A stretch of 64,000 bases of DNA from Emydura subglobosa (GCA_007922225.1 ML679956.1:76110095-76174094); one strand, 5' to 3'; shown: positions 34,192 to 46,925, counted from the first letter of the stretch. Made by a program: numbers and translations. The notes: generated from the letters alone by a model not told the origin.

Positions 34192-34345
34192 ACTTAAATG
34201 GTTGGGTGTTTTTTAAGGCCAGAAGGGACCATTGTGGTGGTCTTGTCTGATCTCTTGCATAACACAGGCCATAGGAGTAAATTCAGAGAAGCCCTGTGTG
34301 AACTAGTGATCTCTCCACATTTCCAGTAGTGGACTTCAGGGCATC
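34192..34345 (-). mobile_element. CR1 LINE 3' end
   Basis: Shows AAGGCCAGAAGGGACCATTG, then GTCTGATCTCTTGCATAACA and CAGGCCATAGGAG. This is the reverse complement of the CR1 3' region that ends ATGGTCCCTTCTGGCC (compare 6690-6745). Short, 5'-truncated copy in intron 1. Confidence 0.8.
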
Positions 34346-34425
34346 CAGACAGGAAAGGATGCAACATTAAGATTCTGAATTGCTGTCTTGACCTGGTTCC
34401 GTTTATTCCTGAAGTCACTTGCATA

Positions 34426-34427
<2 letters not shown>

Positions 34428-34465
<38 letters not shown>
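34428..34465. repeat. 38-base poly-T run
   Basis: Uninterrupted T homopolymer. The length may be unreliable in the assembly. It may be the poly-A tail of a minus-strand retroposed sequence. Confidence 0.9.
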
Positions 34466-34468
<3 letters not shown>

Positions 34469-34559
34469 CCCCTCCAAGGCTGGAGCTGCAGAGGGGGTCC
34501 AGAATAACACCCCTATCTTTGTAGCTTATTTGCCATTCCTGTCTGAATCTACAGTAGCA

Positions 34560-34790
34560 CCTGGAGGCCTCCGCTGTGATTGGGCCCCACTGGGCAAGGT
34601 GCAGTACAGAGTCCCCCAGCCCAAAGAGTCTGCGATCTAAATAGACAAGCTGGATATAAAGAGGGGACATGGAGGCACTGAAGTGACTACCTGAGGTCAA
34701 AAATGGGTCTGCAGTGGGGATCCAAACTAGGTCTGAGGATCTGTTACCGATGCAGCCCTCTTCCCATGGGGTAATGTGGGATTATATTTC
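34560..34790 (-). mobile_element. MIR-related SINE
   Basis: Shows CCACTGGGCAAGGTGCAGTA, CCCAAAGAGTCTGCGATCTA, TAGACAAGCTGGATATAAAG, then GGAGGCACTGAAGTGACTAC and a B-box-like complement (GGATCCAAACTAGG). This is the reverse complement of a MIR-like element with a 3' tail seen at 42590 and 46640 as well. Confidence 0.6.
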
Positions 34791-35215
34791 ATTGAGCAAT
34801 TCCCTACTTCCAGCCCTCTGGATTGGGCAGACTGGAGCCACAGTTGGCTGCCCTATTCTGCCACAAGAGAGCACGCTCCAGGCTGTGAAGAGTAAGGATG
34901 CTGGTGGCTCTGTCTGTCATGCTCTTGTTCTTGCAGTTGTGGCACAGCAGTGTAGGAGTAGTCAGACTTGCGCTGAAGTCCGAGGGACAGGGCTGAACAG
35001 AGAGGAGGTGACGTGGAGCTGAAGGATGGCTTGGAAGCCTCTAGGCCTCCTGAAGCAGCACGTGCTGGCTTGCTAACTCCCCAGTAACTGTCTACACGCC
35101 AGGCCGGGTGTCCCTCTTCTGGTCGGGTCCCACAGTGAAGCACCTCCGAGGTTATGGGGCTAAAGACTGGGGAGCGGGCCCCCGTCTCCGCCCGCCAGCG
35201 GTCTACGGGGGGGAG

Positions 35216-35225
35216 NNNNNNNNNN
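35216..35225. other. Assembly gap (10 N)
   Basis: Ten N bases flanked on both sides by G-rich sequence (CTACGGGGGGGAG before, GGGGGGGAGCGGGGG after). The gap probably marks a G-rich tract that failed to sequence or collapsed, so its true length is unknown. Confidence 0.98.
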
Positions 35226-35704
35226 GGGGGGGAGCGGGGGTAGCGTTGGCTAAAGAATACCAAGACAGATCACCACAAAGCAGGCATCCAGTGTCAAAGC
35301 AGCACTCGGCGCAGCCTTCGTGCACTGTGGACTAGGGCGAAAACAGCCTCCTGCGGCAAGAACGAACCCTGTGTTTGTTCTGTAGGGATGGCGTTGTCTG
35401 GGCACGTTCGAAGGCATGGGAGGGAGGCGGAAAGGGTCTGGAGGTGGCCTGTTGCTGCCTTGTACCAGCTGTCATTTTGTTCACCACAGAGGTGAAGAAC
35501 TAGCGATCAGACCGCTGAGCCACCTGTTGTCTGACTAGGTGGCATTCTGGAGCAGAGACTGGAGGGTATGTGCAGGTTGACCCTGTCGGCATTTTGAAGG
35601 GACACCACTGAACAAGTACAACCCAACAGCCAGTTGACAGCTGTAAATTCACCTTCCCTGAAACAGGGAGACCAGACCTCTTAATCACAAGACTATCCTT
35701 CCTC

Positions 35705-35860
35705 ATGTTAAGACACTGCATTTGGACTCTGGAGATGTGGGTTTAGTTCCTAGCTCTGCCACAGATCTGTGACCTCTGGCAAGTCGCTTAATCTCTTGTA
35801 AAACAAGAATTCTGTTGTGTACTTAAACGCTGAGCTCTCTGCATTGGGGAATGACTTTGT
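35705..35860 (+). mobile_element. MIR-type SINE fragment
   Basis: Visible MIR words in order: GACTCTGGAGATGTGGG, TAGTTCCTAGCTCTGCCACA, GATCTGTGACCTCTGGCAAG and TCGCTTAATCTCTTG. It is a clear core with a decayed 3' part. Confidence 0.7.
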
Positions 35861-37152
35861 ATATATAATGAACTTTGCATAGGGCTCTAGTCTCAGTTGG
35901 GACCTCTGGGTGCTACTGGAATAGCAGTGCCCCCCTCCCTATATGCCTTGCGAAGCAGAAGCATGCTGCTTGCCGACTGCAGCTACTGTTCCCATCGCAG
36001 TATCTCAAGGAATGCCAAGAAAAATACTGGAAGAGTTTTATCTATTGTTAGCTTAGGCCACATGATCAAAGCCAGGATCTCCCCCCCAGCCTTGTCCCAA
36101 AGTATTTGGCCGTGCATCAAGTCTGATGTTTAAAGCTTCTGCTGCTGGGGTGTAGCAATGAACCTACTTATGGGGAAATGCATGGTTGCGATGATGAAGA
36201 TGGTCTTGCATAAGACATAAGCCAAGGCTTGCTTTTTAGCTACTGTCAACGGCCTGAGAGCCTCTGTTTAGGTATCCTAAATTTGAAGGCTGGAGAGAAG
36301 AAATCTGACCCGTGCAATGGAAACCTTCAATTCTTTTCAGTCTCATAAGGAGAATAGTTTTCAGACTGTAGGTAGGAATGAACTTCAGTTGTACACTACC
36401 TAGCCCAGCCAGGAAGACCAGCCAAAAAATATATCAACAGTTCCATTAAAAAGTCTGCTGGTTTTGCTAAAGTAGTGAAATAAACATACCTGTAGGTTTA
36501 AAGGACTGAAGCACACAGGAAACTTTAACTAGCATGAACACACACACAGATGTGTCCCTGCACCCCCTGTATATCTACCAGGAAAAAAATCCCACTGGAC
36601 TTGCATGGTAATACGTAGATCAAACAGCAGCCGTGTGGATTATGGTGTAAACATAACTTGGTGGTCTGAATTGGAAACTGGATTTTGTAGTTTAGGTCCA
36701 TCTGAGCAGTATTTCCAGCCCAGCTCTGCAGAGCTGGTCGCTTTAAAAGCACTTTTGGTGCTCATAAAGATTAAGTATCCTGTTCTGTTCCCCATCACTA
36801 TTTCACTCTCTTCCACTGCCGGGCAGTGATTCCCAGTAAATAATAGGAACACGCCACAGAGTGGGCACATGCCAGGATGAATTCTCCTGTTCCATTACAG
36901 ACACTGTTTGGGTCAGGTTTGTCAAAAGGCTTGAACCTTGCTTTAATTTAAAAGCCTTAAGCGGAAACTGCAATCCTCTGAAAGCAGCTGGCGTGATGTG
37001 GAGTTTGGGCCAGTCCTCTGTTTGAGAATTGGTAGATGAGATTAGGCATGAGGGACGAGACATACAAATCTCTGAATGAAAATTTGTTGGCACAAATCTA
37101 GTGTCCAAATGACTGGCATTATGGTGTGGAGAATAATGTATGTACACGGCAC

Positions 37153-37238
37153 TTGCATCTGACGAAGTGGGTTGCAGCCCACAAAACTTATGCAGGCAGA
37201 AATTTGTTAGTCTTTAAGGTGCTACAGGACTCTTGTGT
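37153..37238 (+). repeat. Unclassified sauropsid interspersed repeat (GACGAAGTGGG type)
   Basis: Contains GCATCTGACGAAGTGGGTTG, CCCACAAAACTTATGC and TTAGTCTTTAAGGTGCTACA. I remember this segment from many reptile loci as the end of an interspersed repeat. I cannot name the family with confidence. Confidence 0.5.
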
Positions 37239-37890
37239 CTGCACTTAGAGTCGCTTCCATCTGCTGGAGTCAGTAATACGTGGTGATTCCCTACCCACAA
37301 AAATGTTAATCTTGTTGCTACCCTCCCTGAAGGGGATGACCTGCCCCAAATGTGTCTTGCTTTCACTCTCCTTCACAGTAGTGAAATAAGCTCCGTGCAG
37401 CTCTCCATACCCAAGCAGATTAGGCAAAGTGATCGGACTACTGCAAATTAAGTAGATACACTGTGACGATGGTATGTGCACATCCAGGTGTGGTCAGTGT
37501 AGTCGGACACTCAAGTACACCTATATGAAGATTTCCTAGCCTAATGAGAGGCCGATGAGCAAAATGCTCCCATATTGAAGCAGCAACTAAAATTTAGATG
37601 GTATGGGGTGGCTTTTTTGGAGCTGTTCAGTCACTTTCCTCTTGCATTCCCACTCAGTTACATGTTCTCTCTTCCAGATCCTGCATCCTCTTGGCCATGC
37701 TACTTGCATTTTCACTTAAATCTAGGGCAGCAAGACACCGTTTCACTTCTCTGCTGCTTTAGCCTGCTGGAGTAAAGTGAGAGTAAAGTGCTCCAATAGC
37801 AGCACAGGGCCCCTCTTGAGCCAAGTATCATAAACTGCAAGTGGAGGGATCATTAAAAGGAATCCTGGTCACTTGTGTTACTGCTTAGCC

Positions 37891-38344
37891 CAGGGGTGTC
37901 AAACATCTGGCTCACAGGCCAGACACAGCCCACCAACCTTTTTGGTCCAGCCCCTGGCAGCAGCGTGCTGCCATGACATCTCGTGGCATTCTACTCTCTT
38001 GCACCGCCAGATCTCACAGTGCCAGATCTGTGTACTCTGGCAGCAGTGCGTTGAGCGCTGTGTGCATGAGACACAGCGCTCCAAAAGGCGGGAGAGGGAC
38101 AGTGTGGTCTTGGAGCATCACGCAGTACTAGAATTCTTAATCCTTGATCGATTCCTTAAATTGTAAAATAGTCGTATTGTAGAAGTGAGTCTACTGCAGT
38201 CTTTATATTGCTGATATCTAGCAAATAAACTAAAATACTACATAACAGTTGTGCCTAGTATTTCGATTTATAGTCTGTACAGCCCACTTGAAGTACATTT
38301 AATTCAAATCTGGCCCGCCAAAGCAAATGAGTTTGACACGCCTG
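37891..38344. mobile_element. Non-autonomous hAT DNA transposon with perfect 8-bp duplication
   Basis: 454-base element. The left end is CAGGGGTGTCAAACATCTGG and the complement of the right end is CAGGCGTGTCAAACTCATTT. The target-site duplication GCTTAGCC is identical on both sides (37883-37890 and 38345-38352). These ends and the 8-bp duplication identify hAT, in a family distinct from the GGTTCCCAACC copies. The interior includes TCTGGCCCGCCAAAG near the right end. There is no transposase frame. It lies in WNT9A intron 1. Confidence 0.93.
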
Positions 38345-38587
38345 GCTTAGCCCTGGTCGCGGTTTCCACATTCGAAATACCGGTGAAACTGACTCTGATG
38401 GCTCCTGGCTTCAGACAGCTGGTGTGAGGGAACAGGATTTCTTTCCTCTGAAATCTTACTGAAAGAGCTGAGAAGCAGGGGAGGCGGTGGTATCCTGTCA
38501 GGTATGGGGTAATGTAATACTTTCCAGAAAAGTGGACAACTTAAACTTCAGCTGCTGTCACAATACCTAGCCTTTAATGGTGTTGTT

Positions 38588-38619
38588 CCCCCCCCCCCCC
38601 CAAAAAAAAAAAAAAAAAA
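38588..38619. repeat. Poly-C then poly-A homopolymer run
   Basis: About 14 Cs followed directly by about 18 As. The length is likely error-prone in assembly and probably variable. Confidence 0.9.
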
Positions 38620-39889
38620 GTCTGTGGAACATTGAATTCACCTAAGTCTGGGAGAGCAGAGGTGGCATGTGATGCTGTGGGAGATTTCTCATCCTAGTCT
38701 TAGCAGAGGTTCAAATTCAGAAGTGTCTTCTGAGATACAGCTGTGAACACTGGCAAGAGACAATCCATGTCCCCTAAGACGTGATGGCTGCCATGTGAGG
38801 GGCAAGAATGAAAGGAGTGAGGTTTTCAGAGCAAACACTTCATAATGAGGCTGTTTCCTGACATCTAGCCTTGCAACAGATGGAATCTTACCAAAAATCC
38901 TTCGGTGTTTAACAGCCACCCACCTCCCTGTGCTCTTGAGAGAGCTGCCTGGGCAGGACAGCCTGCCTGTGAGCAGCAGTCCATATTCCTGGAAGGTGGG
39001 CCGTCAGCAGAACAGACAGGCGTTACTCAGCAGCACTCCCCCTTGTTTCGATGTTCAAAGGGCAGCAAAGTCGTTGAGAAACCAAGTGTTAAAACCTATG
39101 ACGAAAGCGTCCGCAATCCTCATTGCTACTGCTCCTTCAGTCTGCCAGGACCGAGGGTCATTTTGCCAATAGTTCTGTCACTTTCCAATCTCCCGCCTCT
39201 TCCAGCCTGACATATCTCAATTCCTGTACTCTGTTCAGCCCCGTTAAGAAATACGTGGACCGTTTGGGTGCTCACGGGAGCAGCTGGCAGTTGCACAGAT
39301 GCTCTTCTGGGAACAAACTGCCAGTTTGCTTCGCTCAAACTCTTCACCTCTCTAAAGAGCCCCCTACAGGCATGACATGCTGTGAAGAAGGGAACCGACA
39401 CTGGGAACCAGTAACCCAGAGATTCCATCGTGTTCTCTCTTGGAGGGCCTTGAATTGCCTCTGCAGAGTGATCTTTACAGAGCATTGAGTTTAATCTCTT
39501 CAAGAATCTGCCGCATACCCACCAACAATGTGTTGCTTACTCATGGGCGTGGGGGGTGGATGAGGTTACCTTCTGGACTCTCTTTAGTCAGGCTTCAAGA
39601 AATGTTCTGGTCTTCACCCACATCTTGCTACTGAAGTTCTTCTAACTCTGTCAGCTTTCTTAAGAAACTTTTGGCTTCAGGGGTTGAAATTCCTTGGTGG
39701 GACTCATCAGTACAGAAATGAGTGGGTAAACATGGTCGTGATGTTAATACATAATTGCCTGGGTGACTTTGTTTCTATTCATGCTCAAAGCTCCTCAAGA
39801 TCTTTGGTTACTATGAACAATAGTGCCTTGAATGTCCACTTTTGCCGTGTTCAAGCTGTGCTGGTCCCAGCATCTGAGAGATGCAAGGT

Positions 39890-39965
39890 GTGTGTGGAGG
39901 GGTACCATATCTTTGACCAAGAAGTCGGTCCAATAAGATATTACCCCACTTTGTGAAAAGAACAT
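39890..39965 (+). repeat. Unclassified interspersed repeat (GGTCCAATAAGATATTAC type)
   Basis: Contains AAGTCGGTCCAATAAGATAT followed by TACCCCACTTTGTG. The same theme, GAAGTTGGTCCAATAAAATA then TATTGCCTCACC, is found at about 47508-47540, so these are two copies of one element family. Confidence 0.5.
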
Positions 39966-40354
39966 CTTGAGACACATGGGAGGCTTGGTCTCACTGGAGT
40001 TTGGTGGCAAACCCCACTGGATTGAGCAGGGTCAAGAGTTGGCCCAGCATGTGTCAGAGCTTTGATTAAACTAATGTTGGGCTGGAGATGATGATGATGA
40101 TAGATGTGGTGGAAGGGGAGGGTCATGCCCTCTCAATCTGCAGTTGGAGTCTCCTTCCTAGTCACTGACCTTCCTCCTCCCAGCATGCACAGGGGCTGGG
40201 CTACATATCCAGCATCTTTAGAGATCCCTCAAAGGGTGTCGCATGGGTCCACAGTGTCCTGGGGAATGAGGCGGTATAACAAAAACAGCAGGACTCGGGG
40301 CAAATGTCAGTTCTCCCTTCCCCCCACAAGAGCTGCAAAGCTTCAATGCAAACG

Positions 40355-40505
40355 CCTCTTGATCTCTTTAGTTCAAGACTGGATGCCTTTCTAGAAGCTA
40401 GGCATTAGCCATACACCAGTTACTGGGCTTAGTGCAAGGGTAACCAGGTGGAAATTCTAGGAGGTGTGATATACGGGAGGTCAGACTAGCTGATCAACTG
40501 GCCCT
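40355..40505 (+). mobile_element. CR1 LINE 3' fragment
   Basis: Shows TTCAAGACTGGATGCCTTTC, then a decayed middle and GGGAGGTCAGACTAGCTGAT. These are the ORF2 end and 3' region of CR1. The terminal CCCTTCTGGCC block is lost or mutated (ACTGGCCCTAACC). Confidence 0.7.
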
Positions 40506-41554
40506 AACCTTTTGAGAAGGTAGCATAGCCTGGGGCGGTTGTAGTGGCTGACCTGCAGAACCACCTTCCTGCAGTGGGAATCCCTGGGTATGGCAGCCCC
40601 AGGACCAACCTTCCCTCCCCGCCCACTTAAAACCAGTAGACCATAGGCACTGGGAAAATTCCACCCTACTGGAACCCTGTAGGAGAATCTCTAAGGGGAT
40701 TCTCTAATTAGCCCCCTCCCCCCCGTAGTCCCTCTTAGGACAATGGGAGGGAGTGATCTGTATCTGCTGACTGAGTACTTTTCTATTCTACGTAAGCGGT
40801 ATCTTACTGATGTGACCTGTCTCGATCTGGGCTGCCCTGCTTGGCTGGATGATGCAGATATAAGGCCCAGGCTTGTGGTGGTTTCAGCTGCCTTCAGTCT
40901 GTTAGCTTGACACAGAAATGACCTGCAGTGCTACACCGCTCCCTAGATGGTGGGGAGCGTGCTGACTGTGCCACAGACACTGAAACAGAGCTGCTAGGCA
41001 CGCTAAGCCCTAGCCTTCTCACATCCCACTGCTTGATGGGGTCCCACAGACGGAAGGGGTGGTTTTCCATTGCTGCAGTAAATCATCCCCCTCAAGAGAT
41101 GGTAACAAAGTCAGAGCAGGCAACTGCTCTCTTGGAAGCCACTGCACCCTGATGTGCCGGTTCCATAGCCCAGTCTGGCCTGTGGCTGTGTTGGCATGAA
41201 TCCCCTGCCTGCAGGTTTCCCTTGAATTGCCACCTGTCGTGGCTACCACTGGAGCCCCTTGCTAGCAACAAACTGCTACTTGGCCTTTCGTTCCTAGTTC
41301 CCAAGTTGCCCAGCCTTCTTAGCAACCCGCTTCCAGGCTGCTACCACTCGCCCTGCTGATTCTGTTCATGCAGCCTCCGGCTGATAGAAATTCAAAATGA
41401 TGTGGAGGAAATGGTCCAGAGTTACTGCTTCCCCAGGCTAGGCCATACGTACAGGATGGGAGACTACATTCGTTGTTCCCATTGTATATGTTCACATTTA
41501 GACACATTGGTTGCTTATGCCCCACTTACCGAGCAATCCAGATGGCTCTGAATC

Positions 41555-41885
41555 CAAGTCCGGTCCTCTTCGTTGTGTACCGTTGAGCCAATTTGTGTCC
41601 TCTGTAAACTTTATCAGTGATGACTTTTTATTTCAGTGTTTTCCTCTGGGTCACTGCTAAAAATGTTCAATAGAATAGGGCCAAGAACCAAATCCCTGCA
41701 GGAAACCGACCCGCTACATGCCCATTCCCCATTTACAATTATGTCTTGAGCCTATCGGTAGCCAGTTTTAATCCACTTAACGTGTGCCATGTTCATTTTA
41801 GGGAGTTTTAGTTTTATTAATCAATGTCATGTGGTACCAAGTCAAACTCTTCACTGACGTGGAAGTGTGTTGCATCACCCCGATT
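41555..41885 (-). mobile_element. CR1 LINE reverse-transcriptase fragment
   Basis: The reverse complement encodes a decayed piece of the CR1 ORF2 RT domain. The order is a DLVPHD-like start (from GACTTGGTACCACATGACAT), the tract around VNGE-x-G, the catalytic neighbourhood GVPQ-x-LGP-x-LF-x-IF, and the stretch before FADD (AAGTTTACAGAGGACACAAA). Frameshifts interrupt it, so it is inactive. It comes from the middle of ORF2 rather than from the 3' end, so it is either a fragment of a longer insertion or a remnant left by deletion. Confidence 0.78.
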
Positions 41886-42214
41886 ACCTTTAGCAACCCA
41901 ACTTGTCATCTCACCTTGGGAAGGAGCTGGGACTCTGTCACTTAAGAACAGCACACTGTCGCTTTCCAGTGTGCTCAAATGGCTCCCTACCAACGAATAG
42001 CCATGTGCAGGTCTTTCCAGCTAGAAAAATCTGTCTCCTGTGGAAACCCCCCCCATGCTCCCTCCTTTCCCCCAAAGGGTGGGGGGGCCTACAGAAACTG
42101 CCTATCTCAAGAAGATCCTTCAGCCTGTAGGGCAATAGTACAAATCCAGCCTCAATTGGTAGGGATGGCAGGGTAGCTGATATGAAATGAATCCACTGGT
42201 CTCAATCCAGTGGC

Positions 42215-42415
42215 TGCAGTCCAGTGAATAGGACGCTAGACTGAGTGTCTAGATACCTGGGTTGTTTCTGGCTCTGAGACCTTTGGCAAGTCACTTCACC
42301 TCTCTCCTGTACCTTGACTTCCCCATCTGTAAGCTCTGAGGGGTAGGGACTGCCGCAATATCCTGTCAGAGCAGAGAGACCACGGCCCAATATGTCAAAG
42401 TGCTACTGGAATGCA
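42215..42415 (+). mobile_element. MIR-type SINE
   Basis: Well-preserved layout: AGTGAATAGGACGCTAGACT (head), ACCTGGGTTGTTTCTGGC, TTTGGCAAGTCACTTCACCT, CTTCCCCATCTGTAAGC and a 3' part near GTGCTACTGGAATGCAG. One of the clearest MIR-related copies here. Confidence 0.75.
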
Positions 42416-42584
42416 GATAATTCAGACCAGGCAAAGACTAAACTGGCCTGAATCTGCCACTCTCCCATAGGTGGTCTGGGCATAAAAGGAAAGGATATAA
42501 GAGAAGGCTGGAGGGTCGTACTGCTGCCTATACTTGGTTGGAAAAGACTTATTTCCAGGGCTATCCAGATTAATTTGTAGTGCC

Positions 42585-42675
42585 TGGGTGCCCTAGTCCT
42601 AAACCAGGACCTCATGGTGCTAGGTGCTGTACAAACACAGAACAGAGATGACCCCTTCTTTGGGCAGAACAGATA
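42585..42675 (-). mobile_element. MIR-related SINE tail fragment
   Basis: Shows CATGGTGCTAGGTGCTGTAC, AAACACAGAACAGAG and a decayed CCCTTCTTTGGGCAG. This matches the reverse complement of the MIR-related 3' tail at 34560-34640. Confidence 0.55.
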
Positions 42676-45600
42676 CCCTGCTTAAAATAAAAGTTGTGAA
42701 CCAGTTTGATAGCCCAAGGGGCAGTTTATTTGCAGGCTGGTGACCAGATGACTTTACCTTGGTCTTGTAGTACAAGGCTTACCTTGTGTCTAAATGATCT
42801 CATCCTACCATATGACAATCTTCCTGGAATCGTGTCTCCTTAGAAACAGTTTGCTCCGCACACAACCTAAGTGTATTAGATGCTGTGTTATAGGAAACCC
42901 TGAGTGCTACACATATATTGACTGACCACTCAGTTGGATCACATGCATGACTTTTTCTGGTTTTCGTAGCTCTTTAAAATCTGAGCAAACTACAGGTCTG
43001 ACTTATTTTCAAGCTGTCCACTTCAATTTTATCACTTAAAACACTCTGGAAATGTAGAGACTTGTATTTAGTTGAAAGTTCTTCAATGTGGAGGAAAATT
43101 CCAACTTGGCTAATATTTGGTTTGTGCTTGGATTAGCTGATGGGGAGGGAATAGATTTAATAGATTTGCCCTTTATCTGTTCACATGGACGCATGAATGA
43201 TGATCCAATAGCAGAAAGTCTCTGCTGGGATGGAACATCTCACCTGGGTCCCAAAGTATAGCAGTAAGCTTGTAACACACAAAATCAATGCCTGGGAGTC
43301 TCAATCCTGGCTATTAACTACAACCTAGGGTTTAACTATTAACTTGATTCCTTTTATCAACTCCAGTTCCATTAATTCATCCAACTGCCACTCAATACTG
43401 CTTGTTATAAGCTGCTGGGACACTTTGAACTTCTGCTGTTTTGAGGTTGGGGGCCAATGACAGATCCCTTTCTCCACCTGGAAAACCTGGCGTATAGCAA
43501 ATGGGCAAAGTGGCTGAGGTGTTGCTGTTGGTTTTTGCTTGGTCTGTGATTACAAGTGTAACTTGCACTTGCAGTGCTTTGAGGAAGCGAGGGGGTGAGA
43601 CTTGTAGGTGAACTCTTGAGCTTGGGGAGCAGGGTAAAGAATATTGGAGGACTCACTATCTTCAGTGTAAGGAGAACCCAATGAGTGGTGGTCCTTGGAA
43701 GACCTCAGCAAATCCAAGCACCACTATAGGGAGGAGAAATGAAGATGGGGCTGATTCACTGAACACCAGTTGGACTGGATATTTTCCAGTCCAAGTGAAG
43801 AAAGAAGCCCATCTGGTCCAGGTGACCAGTGACAGATACAGAATCAGAGCTCTTTGGTGCTAAAAGAGCATTGTAATAAAACTGAACTATTGAGTTCTAC
43901 TTCATGAATCAAATAGATACACTAGTTTCTAGCAGTTTGTTTTAAAGCAATGAGGCATCTACCATTTCCTTGGCCTTGTCTATAAACTCACAGTATCCTC
44001 CCTCTGGTTTTTGCTTTTTAGCTAAAACTTGTTCAGTTGGTAAAACTTCCCCTCAACCTGTATTTACACCCTTGCTCTCAAATACCACAGTACCATTGTG
44101 CTACTAACACCTTTCAAACATATCCATTAACCAGCTGTATTACGTATGTTAAACCTTCCCTGTGTCTCCAGCCCCTTGACCTCTCCTGTGAACACGCTAG
44201 CTTTTTTCTGGCGTTGACCCGAATGCTATGTTCCACATCTTGTCATCCTAGTCCACGCAGGAGGATAGATTTCATAGATTTGTTTTTAGGAGGGGGATTG
44301 TTTCACGGCTTCTGGTGAATTCCTTTTTGGCATTATGGCTTTCCAGGTTTTGCCCTTTTTAATCATCTTTCCCTAAATGCATGGTATAACTAATCTGAAT
44401 TCCTGCCACCGTCTCCAACCTGTCTAGGTTCCTTGTCATTGTCCCTTGCTTGCTGGGGGAGAAGTGGGAGAATTCTACCTTCTGCCCCACTGAAAGGAGG
44501 GGAATGTTGGTATCTGTCCAGCAGCACACAGCAGTGACAAGTACAGAAGACCAGTGAAATGCCGGCTCAGATTACAGTAGCTGACTGGACGTGTCTCACT
44601 GTACGGTGTATCTGTTATTGTAGAGCTGGTATTTGCAGAAATGGCATCCCTTCTGGGGAGAGTGGGGAGGCATTTCACCCATGGGTCTAGGGTAGTGATT
44701 TTCCTCTTCCTATACTGTGACCCAGCTTTCCATTCCAGAAGTCCCTCCCTCTTGCTAATATTTAGATGGTAGAAATGGAGGACAGCAGTACAGGGTGTCA
44801 AGACAGTTTTATCCCCCCATTGCTTTGTGGCTCACCAGTGGTCCATGGACAACAGCTTGTTGGGTGGGTAGTTTTGGGGGCAGGGAGAACCTGCACATAT
44901 CAACATTTTAGGCCTTGAAATCTGAGGGAGGTGGCTTAGGCAATGGGCTAAGAAAATACTCATGTGAAGTGTATTTAGGTGTAACCCCCATCAATCCAGC
45001 TGAGTTCCTTGTCTCCCTTTGGCAGCTGAGCCAAGGTCTGTTTGCTACCATCTCTTGAGCTGTAGGACCTGCTCCGTTAGGTGAAGCAGTAGATGCTCAT
45101 GCTCTTATATCAGAGCTCCCCAGCTCAATCTCTACAGACCTCTTCTGGACAGTGCTGCCCCGGTCGGGTTCAGGAAGGAGGAGAGTTCTCACTTCTCTGC
45201 AGAAGATTGGATTAACTAGCCCGAGAGGTCTCTTGGTTTGTTGGCAAAGGGCCAGATGCTACCATCTGATAAAAGTGTACAACGCCAAAGACTCTGCTGG
45301 GAGTTGCACACCTGTATTGAGGGTCAGAATCTGATGCCAGGTGTATGGATCCCCCCTTCCCTTGACATGGGAACTCCTTGAAATCCTGCTAGTAACTTTG
45401 GTCCACCACCTTCTAAATGGGGGAGGGGAGGGAGAAGTGGGTGTTAAGGGTATACTAGTTTTAGATGGTTCAGGTTTGTTCCCAGGGCGCATAACTAGAA
45501 CAGCAACGTTCTGTGGGAGTATGGGGATGTCTCATGAAAGCTACTGGACTGACCCTATTTTTTAAAAGGGAGGCTATCTCTGAAAAGCATCTCTCTAGAA

Positions 45601-46639
45601 ATGGTCTGATGTGGTTGCATGTTTGCTGGGTCTCCTGGATTTCTTGCACACACTGCATATAAACTGTTTTTATCTTTCAATGACTCTCTCGCGTGATCTG
45701 TTGACCCTATATGTGCATGCGCTGGTGTCAGGGAAAGCATGATTTGACGGCTGTGAGGTAACACTGTTGGCCTAACAGAGGCCTAATTTGGCCTGCAGAG
45801 CCTCTTTTGATGGGGGGGGTGTGGTGGAAGGGATCCAGCTTGATGATGGTCTGGATGCGTTTATGGGGCTGGGCTCTACAGGGGCAGATTCTTGTAACAT
45901 GAGGTGAGATGTAAGCATTGGCTCCCACAATATATGTTGCTGGCTTCTCCCCCTTGAAAAAACCAAATCACTTCAGGGTAGAACCTCACTCTAAGGGAAG
46001 TGGCAGAAGCACCATATTTTGAGAGGTTTGGACAACTATAAGGAACAATGCTGTGTTGGAGTGGACAATGGGTAACTTTGTAATAGGGCTTTCTCATCTG
46101 CCATTTCTCACCCCTTACACACCAAGATTATGAACTGAATGGGCTGGGTGTAACACAACCACCTCATGGCCTCTGTATTTGGGTTGATCTAATTCAGGAT
46201 GGCAACGGTCCCTGAATCAACAGCTTTGGGCTATTTTTAGGTGGTGAAAATCTGCCATTGGCACCGCCAAAGGTATTTACAAGTAGCAAGCTAATTATGT
46301 AAATGTACATTGTCCACTTTAAGAAGGTTTTAACAACCTCCCAATGTGGTTGGGAACTTGCTATGTTTAACACTTGGTTGATTCTGGTTTGTTTGGATTA
46401 TGTAGCCAATGTATTAACTCCCCCCTGCCCCCAAAAAACCATACAGGAAGGCAACGCTTGTCTTAATACATTTGGTCTGCATGGTTTTGGATAATGGATC
46501 TTTCATTTTGACTGACCTGCGTACAGGGCTGTGAGCATATGAAATGCCGGGCAACTGCAGACCCGGTGAGACGCTTCATGTGGAATAATGGGCAGCAGTT
46601 CATTCCTTCCATGCTGGAATTAGGGCTCTTTATACAAAT

Positions 46640-46925
46640 GTGCTAAGTAAGAACCATCCCTGCCCCAAAGAGACTTCTCTGGTCAGATCCTAGAGAGACT
46701 AAAGGTAGGAGAAAGGGGGTGTTATCCCTATTTTACAGGTAGACGGGAGGGGGAAATGAGGCACAGATCAGCCTGACTATTTTTTTCCTCCCCAATCCAC
46801 CCCCCAAACATGCTGAGCACCCAGTGAAGTTCATGACCAGCCCAGCTGTAAGCACTGAGCACCTCTTGAAAATTAGATTAAGTGACATGCTCAGGGTTGT
46901 CCAGGAAGTAGCTGAATGTTTCAAC
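46640..46925 (-). mobile_element. MIR-related SINE, reverse orientation
   Basis: Shows CCATCCCTGCCCCAAAGAGA, then TATCCCTATTTTACAGGTAG and GGGGAAATGAGGCACAGATC. About 60 bases of unrelated-looking sequence follow before GATTAAGTGACATGCTCAGG. The order equals a reversed MIR. Confidence 0.6.

Noticed and set aside
34194..34700. 168-codon minus-strand open frame with a long lysine run
   Set aside because: The lysines come from the 38-base poly-T at 34428-34465, and the rest is CR1 and MIR-related sequence.
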